A DNA stretch of 64,000 nt from Bryobacterales bacterium (lineage in GTDB: Bacteria; Acidobacteriota; Terriglobia; Bryobacterales; Bryobacteraceae), in NCBI GenBank assembly GCA_020852175.1, contig JADZBH010000051.1, positions 1-64,000 of the forward strand, in the 5' to 3' direction. Of the stretch, positions 57,904 through 64,000 are shown one piece after another. How positions within the stretch are numbered: position 1 is the first letter of the stretch; each line of letters opens with the position of its first letter. The notes under the pieces were generated by a model that was not told the origin of the DNA, searched no databases, and saw only the letters and a list, made by a program, of their open reading frames with translations. The translations under genes and the position numbers were made by a program.

Positions 57904-60900
57904 TTATTTCGCGGGCTTCCTGTGCCGGACCACGCGTACCTTCTTCACCGGCGCGATCTGGTCCAGGTGGAAGCAGGAGTCCATGATGTCCTTGTGCTCC
58001 TGCTGGTGGCGCTTGTAGGAGCCGGTGGCGGGGCTGGCGGCCTCGGGGCGGCCGATGTAGCGCAGCTTGCGGCGCGAGGCGTCGAGCATCGGTTGCGTAG
58101 GCGTGCGGATGAAGCGCCAGGCGCCCATGTTGCGCGGCTCATCCTGAACCCAGACGGCGTCCGAGGTGAGCGGGTAGCGCATGAGCTGGTCCTGCAACTC
58201 CTGTCTGGGGAATGGGTAGTACTGCTCCAGCCGGATGATGGCCACATGCCAGGCTTCCCGCTCCTCACGCTCGGCCGCCAGATCGTAGTAGATCCGACCG
58301 GAGCAGATGAGCACGCGTGACACGGCCTCGGACTGGACCCGCCGGTCGGTTTCACCGATGAGCGGCCGGAAGCCGCCCGTGGCGAGGTCGTCCATTGTAT
58401 TGACCACGCGCGGATGGCGTAGCAGGCTCTTGGGCGTGAAAATCACCAGCGGCTTGCGCAGGCCGCGGCGGTCGTGGCCCCCATACATCTGGCGGCGCAG
58501 GACGTGGAAGTATTGCGCTGGCGTGGTGCAGTTCACCACGGACATGTTGTTTTCCGCGCACAGGCCCAGGAAGCGCTCGATGCGGGCGCTGGAGTGTTCC
58601 GGCCCCTGGCCTTCATAACCGTGCGGCAGCAGCAGGACAAGGCCCGACGGCTGGCCCCACTTGGCTTCGGCGCAGGTGATGAACTGGTCGATCATGATCT
58701 GGGCGCCGTTGACGAAGTCGCCGAACTGGGCCTCCCAAAGCACGAGCGTGAGGGGGTCGCCGACGGAGTAGCCGAACTCGAAGCCCATGACGGCGAACTC
58801 GCTGAGCGAGGAGTCCCACACCTCGAAGCGGGCCTGGTTCTTGTCCAGGTGCTGCAGGGGAATATGGCAGGCTCCGTCCTCGTAGTCGTAGAGTTCGAGG
58901 TGGCGCTGGGAGAAGGTGCCGCGCGAAGAATCCTGGCCGGAGAGGCGGACCGGCGTGCCTTCCAGCACCAGCGTGCCGTAGGCGAGCGCCTCGGCAAGGG
59001 CCCAGTCCACCGTGCCTCCGCGCAAGGCCTCCTTGCGCTTTTCCAGAAAGCCTTTCAGCTTGGGGTGCAGGCGAAAGTCCGAGGGCAGCGTGGTGAGGCC
59101 GTCAATGACCTTTTCGAGCAGTGCATGGTCGGCCGCCGTACGCGGGCAAAAGGTGGGCATCAACTCGGTATCCACCAGGCCGAGTTCCTGCACCTCGAAG
59201 CGGACGGCGTTCTGCTTGGCCTCCTCGAAACCTTCTTCCAGGCGGGCGCCGATGCGCTGGCGGAGTTTCTGCACCTGGTCCATGCTGACGATCCGTTCGC
59301 GTTCGAGACGCTCGGCGTACAGCGCGCCGATGGGCTGGTGTTCCTTGATCTTGCGGTACAGCAGCGGTTGCGTATAGCTGGGATCGTCGGTTTCGTTGTG
59401 GCCGTGGCGGCGGTAGCAGATCATGTCGATCACCACGTCCTTGGAAAACTGCTGGCGGAAGTCGAAGGCGATCTGCAAAGCCCGGATGGCCGACTCGGGA
59501 TCGTCGCCGTTCACATGGAAGATGGGGGCCTGCACGGTGCGGGCGACGTCGGTGCAATAAGGCGACGAGCGCGACTCGTCGGGCCGCGTGGTGAAGCCGA
59601 TCTGGTTGTTGATGATCAGGTGGATCGTGCCGCCCGTGGTGTAGCCGGCAAGCTGGGAGAGGTTCAATGTTTCGCTGACCACGCCCTGCCCGGCGAAGGC
59701 GGCGTCGCCATGGATCAGCACGGGGATGACGCGCTTGCGGGCGGTATCGCCGAGACGGTCCTGTTTGGGCCGGACAATGCCTTCCACCACGGGATCGACG
59801 GCTTCCAGGTGCGACGGGTTCGGAGCGACGCTGACAATCACCTCGCGGCCGGCGCTGGAACGGTGGATGCCGGTGGCCCCCAGGTGGTACTTCACGTCGC
59901 CGGAGCCCTGCGTGGAATTCGGATCGGGGTTCCCTTCGAATTCCGAGAAGATCTGGCTGAGCGGCTTGCCGACGGTGTTGGCGAGCACGTTCAGACGGCC
60001 GCGGTGAGCCATGCCGATGATCACTTCATGGACATTGGTTTCGCCGGCGCGCTCCAGCAATTCGTCGAGAATGGCGACGGCGGTTTCGGCGCCTTCCAGC
60101 GAGAAGCGCTTCTGGCCGAGGAAGCGGGTTTGCAGGAAGTTCTCGAAGAGCTCGCCATACAGGATGCGCTCCAGAATGCGGATGCGCTGCTCCGGACCGA
60201 GCGGCCATGAGTTGGCCAGCGGCTCCATGCGCTGTTGCAGCCAGCTCTTTTGCTCCGGCGCCTGGATATTCATGAATTCGCAGCCGATCTTGCCGCAGTA
60301 GGTCTGGCGAAGCGTTTCCAGAATTTCGCGCAGGGTGGCGATGGGTTTGGGAGCGGCATCGCCGGTGATGGCGCCGAGCGAGCCGGTCAGGAACTCGCGG
60401 TCGAGGTCCCAGATGGTTAGACCGTAGGTGGCCGGATCGAGCTCCGGATGGTAGCCAGGCTCCTTGCCAAGCGGGTCGAGGTCGGCGATCAGGTGGCCCC
60501 GGACACGGTAGGCGTTGATGAGCTGCATGACGGCGGCTTCCTTGGCCACTTCGCGGTGGCGCCCGCCGATGCCGGACGCTCCGGGGAGGGCCAGCGCACG
60601 GTCCGCCTCCCATTCCAGAGGATGGTGCGGCATGCTCAGGCTGGAGAAGATGTCATCGTAAAACTCATCCGCTCCGTTCAACAGCTCCTGGAGACGCGCC
60701 AGGAACATGCCGGATTCGGCGCCCTGGATGACGCGGTGGTCATAGGTGCAGGTGAGCGTCATGGTGGCGCTCAGGCCGATCATGGCGCGCATTTCGGGAC
60801 TGACGCCCTGGTATTCGGCCGGGTAACCGATGGCGCCGGCCGCGATGATGCACCCCTGCCCGGGCATCAGGCGCGGCACTGAACCCGACGTACCGACGGT

Positions 60901-61692
60901 GCCGGGGTTGGTGAGCGAAATGGTCGTCGCCTGGAAATCCTCGATGGTGAGCTTGTTCCGGCGGGCTCGAGCGACCAGATCCTCGAAGGCTTCCAGGTAC
61001 CGGGCAAAACTCATCTCGCCCGCGTTCTTGATGCTGGGCACCACCAGCGAGCGCGAGCCGCTCTGTCCGGCCACATCGACGGCGATGCCGAGATTAACCT
61101 GCTGGTTGATGACACGGAACGATTCGCCGTCGCCTTCGCGAAAGGCGTCGTTCAACTGCGGCATCGTCTTCAGCGACTTCAGGATGGCGTACCCGATGAT
61201 CTGCGAGAAGCTGATCTTCGACTTGCCCGAGAGCCCGCGATGCTGATTGATGATGCGGCGGTTTTCCTCCATCACCTTCACCGGCACCACGCGCTGGGAG
61301 GTGGCCGTGGGCACGCCGAGGCTCAACTCCATGTTGGCGGCGATGCGGGCGGCGGCCCCGCGCAGAGGCACGAGTTGCTGGGAAGGACCCACCTGGGGCG
61401 TCGCCTTTTCGATGCTCCTCGTGGGAGGAGCCGGCGCCGGGGGGGCAGCCTGAGCTACGGGCGCCGGCACGGCCCCCGGAGCGGACGGATCCCCGGCCTG
61501 CGGCGCCTGGAGCCCGGCGTCGGAAGTGGCTGCGGCGGGCGTGGCGGCGGTCCCGTTGGATGGGCCCCCGTTGCTGTCGAACAGCTCTTTCCAACTGTCA
61601 TCCACCATACGGTGGTCATGATGGTATTGCTGGCGCAACTCGTCTTCAAACCAACTATTTAAGTTGGGGACGGAAGAGGTCTTTTGAGACAT
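57904..61692 (-). CDS. kgd: Multifunctional 2-oxoglutarate dehydrogenase E1/E2-type fusion (KGD)
   Basis: About 1262 residues from ATG at 61692; ATG at 61743 is an alternative. Order: short E1 N-terminal segment (NSWFEDELRQQYHHDH), a Pro/Ala-rich linker, an E2-like acyltransferase core without a lipoyl domain (about 120-340; active-site TYDHRVIQGAESG), then the full E1o TPP-binding dehydrogenase (HEVIIGMAHRGRLNVLAN, VLIHGDAAFAGQGVVSETLN, CYRRHGHNETDDPSYTQP). This layout matches actinobacterial KGD (MSMEG_5049-type). It oxidises or decarboxylates 2-oxoglutarate in the TCA cycle. No E3 gene is adjacent. Confidence 0.92.
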   Translation of the reverse strand: MSQKTSSVPNLNSWFEDELRQQYHHDHRMVDDSWKELFDSNGGPSNGTAATPAAATSDAGLQAPQAGDPSAPGAVPAPVAQAAPPAPAPPTRSIEKATPQVGPSQQLVPLRGAAARIAANMELSLGVPTATSQRVVPVKVMEENRRIINQHRGLSGKSKISFSQIIGYAILKSLKTMPQLNDAFREGDGESFRVINQQVNLGIAVDVAGQSGSRSLVVPSIKNAGEMSFARYLEAFEDLVARARRNKLTIEDFQATTISLTNPGTVGTSGSVPRLMPGQGCIIAAGAIGYPAEYQGVSPEMRAMIGLSATMTLTCTYDHRVIQGAESGMFLARLQELLNGADEFYDDIFSSLSMPHHPLEWEADRALALPGASGIGGRHREVAKEAAVMQLINAYRVRGHLIADLDPLGKEPGYHPELDPATYGLTIWDLDREFLTGSLGAITGDAAPKPIATLREILETLRQTYCGKIGCEFMNIQAPEQKSWLQQRMEPLANSWPLGPEQRIRILERILYGELFENFLQTRFLGQKRFSLEGAETAVAILDELLERAGETNVHEVIIGMAHRGRLNVLANTVGKPLSQIFSEFEGNPDPNSTQGSGDVKYHLGATGIHRSSAGREVIVSVAPNPSHLEAVDPVVEGIVRPKQDRLGDTARKRVIPVLIHGDAAFAGQGVVSETLNLSQLAGYTTGGTIHLIINNQIGFTTRPDESRSSPYCTDVARTVQAPIFHVNGDDPESAIRALQIAFDFRQQFSKDVVIDMICYRRHGHNETDDPSYTQPLLYRKIKEHQPIGALYAERLERERIVSMDQVQKLRQRIGARLEEGFEEAKQNAVRFEVQELGLVDTELMPTFCPRTAADHALLEKVIDGLTTLPSDFRLHPKLKGFLEKRKEALRGGTVDWALAEALAYGTLVLEGTPVRLSGQDSSRGTFSQRHLELYDYEDGACHIPLQHLDKNQARFEVWDSSLSEFAVMGFEFGYSVGDPLTLVLWEAQFGDFVNGAQIMIDQFITCAEAKWGQPSGLVLLLPHGYEGQGPEHSSARIERFLGLCAENNMSVVNCTTPAQYFHVLRRQMYGGHDRRGLRKPLVIFTPKSLLRHPRVVNTMDDLATGGFRPLIGETDRRVQSEAVSRVLICSGRIYYDLAAEREEREAWHVAIIRLEQYYPFPRQELQDQLMRYPLTSDAVWVQDEPRNMGAWRFIRTPTQPMLDASRRKLRYIGRPEAASPATGSYKRHQQEHKDIMDSCFHLDQIAPVKKVRVVRHRKPAK

Positions 61693-61831
61693 GCGGTGTT
61701 CTTCAGGTGGAGCCTGGCGGCCCTGATATTCCCTGTTCATCATATCGTGCGGAGCAACCGCTCAGCTTAGAGCCGGGACAACATTTCCAGCCGCAGGCAA
61801 CCCTTGCCGAAGTAGTTGCGTCCTTCTGGAT

Positions 61832-63517
61832 GTGTGGAAGCAGTGTGCAATCACCTTTTTGGGCGCGGCGGTGTGGGCATGGGGCCAGCCTTCCGGCATT
61901 CAGGCCGGACGCGGCACGCGCCGCGCGCCGGACCGGCCCGCGGTGGCGGCGGGAGGCACCGGGAGCATTGGAGGAGCGGTGACGCAACGGCGCACAGGAG
62001 AACCGGTGCCGCGCGCCATCGTCCACCTCCAAAGCACCAGCGGCTCGGAGGGCATCAGCGTGCAGGCGGGCGCCGACGGACGCTTTCTCTTTGAAGGGGT
62101 GCCGCGCGGCGTCTATCGCGTGAGCGCCGAGCGGCGCGGGTATCTCATCGGACGATATGGAGCGGGGCGGTTCGGGCAAAGCGGCGGCTTGGTGACACTG
62201 GGCGATGGCGGCGAATTCAACGGAGCCGGCATCAAGCTGGACCCTCAGTCGGTGATCGCCGGCCAGATTCTGGACGAATACGGCGAGCCGCTGGAGCGCG
62301 CGCAGGTGATGGCCTGGAGCCGGGCCGGCGCGGCAGCGGATCGCGGGCGCGCTCCCATGAACATGACCACCACGGACGACCGCGGCGAGTTTCGTCTTGC
62401 GGGACTGGCGCCGGGACGGTATTACGTGCAGGCGAGCGCGGGACGGCGCGGTTTTCAGGCGCGGAACGTACGGCGCGCCGGTCAGGACGGTGAGGAAAGT
62501 TACGTTACGACCTATTTTCCAGGAACCAGCGATATCAAGGCTGCCACGCCCGTGGAAGTGGGCGTGGGGCAGGAATTCCTGGGGCTGTCGCTCCAGATGC
62601 AGAAGTCGCGCGTGTACAAGGTGAGCGGGACTGTCAGCGGCTCGGAGACGCGGATGCTGCGCGTGATGGTGGTCCCGCGCGGCCGTGTTAACTTCGGTGG
62701 CGCTGCGCTGAGCGCTGGCATTAAGCCCGATGGCAGTTTCGAGCTGGCCGGGATCGCGCCGGGCTCCTACACGCTGACGGCCATGCGCGGGGGGCCGAGG
62801 ACGGGCGCGATGGCCAAGGCCGCCGTCGAGGTGGGCAACGCCGATGTGACCGGCGTGCAACTGGCGTTTGGAAATACCTTCAAGGTGGCGGGAACGGTGA
62901 AGGTGGAAGGCGGCGCGGCGGCTGGGTTGGGCAACCTGCGCGTACAACTGGCGAACGAAGACGCCTGGTTTCTCTCCCCAAGCGGCCGCGTGAATGCCGA
63001 CGGCGCCTTCACGATCGACGGCGTGCCGCCGGACCGCTACCGCTTCACAACAACCTATCTGCCGGCGGGACTCTACGTGAAGTCCGCACGGATGGGGAAC
63101 CAGGATGTGACGGCCACGACGCTGGATTTCACCTCGGGCGCGGGGGGCCGCATCGACGTGGTGTTGGGCAATCAACCGGCGGCGGCGGCGGGCACGGTGA
63201 GCAAAGCCTCCACAGAGGCGCTGCCCGGCGTTGTGGTGCTTGTGCCTGAAGACAGGATGACCGGGAGTCCGGAGGTGCCCCCCGGGACCCAGCAACGTTG
63301 GGAGGCGGCCGTGGACCAGAACGGTGCATTCCGCATCGAAAATGTGCCGCCCGGCGAGTATCGTGTCTATGCGTTCGAGGAGTTCGACCCGGCCAGCGGC
63401 TACGATCCGGAATACCTGAAAAAGTTCGAATCATCGAGCCAGAAGACAAGCCTTGGCGAAGGCGAAACGAAAACCTTCTCGCTGAAGCAGATTCCTGGCG
63501 AGGACCTGGTTCCGTAG
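61832..63517 (+). CDS. Exported carboxypeptidase-regulatory-like repeat protein
   Basis: 561 residues from GTG at 61832, with a signal peptide (MWKQCAITFLGAAVWAWGQ). The body has at least four CarboxypepD_reg/Cna-B-type beta-sandwich repeats, each closing with a GxF/Y-xLxGLxPGxY pattern: GRFLFEGVPRGVYRV, GEFRLAGLAPGRYYV, GSFELAGIAPGSYTL, GAFTIDGVPPDRYRF and GAFRIENVPPGEYRV. Such proteins are very numerous in Solibacteres and are thought to be surface or periplasmic adhesion or carbohydrate-linked scaffolds. It is divergent from kgd. Confidence 0.85.
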   Translation: MWKQCAITFLGAAVWAWGQPSGIQAGRGTRRAPDRPAVAAGGTGSIGGAVTQRRTGEPVPRAIVHLQSTSGSEGISVQAGADGRFLFEGVPRGVYRVSAERRGYLIGRYGAGRFGQSGGLVTLGDGGEFNGAGIKLDPQSVIAGQILDEYGEPLERAQVMAWSRAGAAADRGRAPMNMTTTDDRGEFRLAGLAPGRYYVQASAGRRGFQARNVRRAGQDGEESYVTTYFPGTSDIKAATPVEVGVGQEFLGLSLQMQKSRVYKVSGTVSGSETRMLRVMVVPRGRVNFGGAALSAGIKPDGSFELAGIAPGSYTLTAMRGGPRTGAMAKAAVEVGNADVTGVQLAFGNTFKVAGTVKVEGGAAAGLGNLRVQLANEDAWFLSPSGRVNADGAFTIDGVPPDRYRFTTTYLPAGLYVKSARMGNQDVTATTLDFTSGAGGRIDVVLGNQPAAAAGTVSKASTEALPGVVVLVPEDRMTGSPEVPPGTQQRWEAAVDQNGAFRIENVPPGEYRVYAFEEFDPASGYDPEYLKKFESSSQKTSLGEGETKTFSLKQIPGEDLVP

Positions 63518-63533
63518 TCTTCGCCGCCGGCCC

Positions 63534-64000
63534 TCAGCCTTCGGCGAGGACGCTGATGAGGGCGCCCCGCGCGGTGGCCGTGAGCGGGTCGTTGGCCATG
63601 CGGATCTCGCTGACGGCAATGGGAAACTCGGTGGCGGTCAGCGCCCGCTCGAAGCGCTCACGGAAGCCCTTGGGCGTGGCGGTGCCTCCGCTGAGCACGA
63701 TGGGTACCGGGCGGCTGAGCTTGGGCATCCGGCGCGAGTTCGAGAAGGCTTCTTTCATGGCCGCGATCAGCGTCTGGATCATGTCGTCGTAATAGACGTT
63801 CACGGCTTGCAGCAGCTTATCGGTGAAATTGCCGTTGAAGTGGAACGACTCTTCCTTGACAAGGCGGACGCGCGTGGCGAGGTCGCCCGTCACGGCCGCG
63901 GTGCTGGAGTCGATGTAGTCGCCGGCCTTGGGCGTGCTGAAGCTGATCGCCGGCATGGAGAGGTAGGCCAGCGACACGTTGCACAGTCCGCCGCCGCAGG
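63534..64000 (-). CDS. Actin-fold ATPase, C-terminal part (cut by window edge)
   Basis: About 155 codons visible, ending at the stop near 63534; the 5' end lies beyond 64000. The visible part begins CGGGLCNVSLAYLS, in the position of the actin-family phosphate-2 loop (GGG), and has SRPVPIVLSGGTATPKGFRERF, matching the adenosine motif (SGG...P) of actin/Hsp70/MreB-like folds. It ends GALISVLAEG. It could be an MreB- or ParM-like filament protein or a PilM/FtsA relative. The N-terminal half is needed to decide. Confidence 0.65.
   Translation of the reverse strand, partial: CGGGLCNVSLAYLSMPAISFSTPKAGDYIDSSTAAVTGDLATRVRLVKEESFHFNGNFTDKLLQAVNVYYDDMIQTLIAAMKEAFSNSRRMPKLSRPVPIVLSGGTATPKGFRERFERALTATEFPIAVSEIRMANDPLTATARGALISVLAEG

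Overview
The window is a high-GC (roughly 60-65 %, estimated by eye) bacterial chromosome segment. The gene content fits an acidobacterium of the Bryobacterales/Solibacter type. The pointers are a Planctomycete-type cytochrome/DUF1549/DUF1553 protein followed by a DUF1501 protein, many Tat-exported oxidoreductases, a repeated carboxypeptidase-regulatory-domain protein, bacillithiol synthase BshC, an actinobacterial-style fused 2-oxoglutarate dehydrogenase and a fused LptF-LptG permease. The taxonomic assignment is an inference. No phage, insertion sequence, CRISPR array or plasmid gene is visible, and the base and codon use looks uniform.

Layout. 1-81: first 27 codons of rpsL on the minus strand, so the str ribosomal operon lies off the left edge. 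575-8102: exported metallo-beta-lactamase-fold protein, a three-gene heavy-metal RND efflux operon (outer-membrane channel, adaptor, pump) and LemA. 8157-11259: aldehyde dehydrogenase plus FAH-family dehydratase, a likely non-phosphorylative (Weimberg-type) route to 2-oxoglutarate, facing an HpcH/HpaI aldolase. 11280-15462: bshC divergent from cyaY-hemW-ltaE. 15441-17579: Rieske protein and a cytochrome b fused to two c-type haem domains. 17687-20504: glnB-glnD nitrogen signalling, divergent from a porin. 22097-24776: methyltransferase, tRNA-Ala(CGC), SDR and divergent AraC regulator. 24749-31043: fused LptFG, an exported TldD/PmbA-like pair and a small exported protein. 31090-32726: purE-purK. 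32758-35574: MFS transporter, a double [4Fe-4S] protein of unknown role and a cysteine-rich protein of unknown role. 35744-38124: zinc-finger anti-sigma-like protein, divergent sigma-like factor, and membrane proteins. 38177-40726: Gfo/Idh/MocA oxidoreductase and a mutarotase-fold protein. 41054-43126: MoCF-domain protein with a clear terminator, and a PilZ-DnaJ fusion. 43271-46570: acyl-CoA operon (class III CoA-transferase, HSD10-like dehydrogenase, thioesterase, unknown helical protein). 46594-51407: aldo/keto reductase, PSCyt/PSD1 protein and DUF1501 protein. 51415-53153: RidA and a NYN-LOTUS RNA-processing protein. 53225-55926: two-subunit B12 acyl-CoA mutase and its PduO-type adenosyltransferase. 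55933-57890: TRIC-like channel and a HEAT-repeat gene split by an in-frame stop. 57904-61692: KGD. 61832-63517: exported carboxypeptidase-regulatory-like repeat protein. 63534-64000: 3' part of an actin-fold ATPase gene.

How it fits together. Much of the window serves central and acyl-CoA metabolism feeding 2-oxoglutarate and succinyl-CoA: the pentonate route, KGD, and the mutase with its cofactor enzyme. Redox and Fe-S functions (bacillithiol, frataxin, HemW, bc complex) and envelope functions (RND efflux, LptFG, porin, exported peptidases) fill most of the rest. The two most notable points are that the mutase carries the residue pair of isobutyryl-CoA mutase rather than methylmalonyl-CoA mutase, and that 34038-35574 encodes an unassigned iron-sulfur/cysteine-rich protein pair next to an organic-anion transporter.
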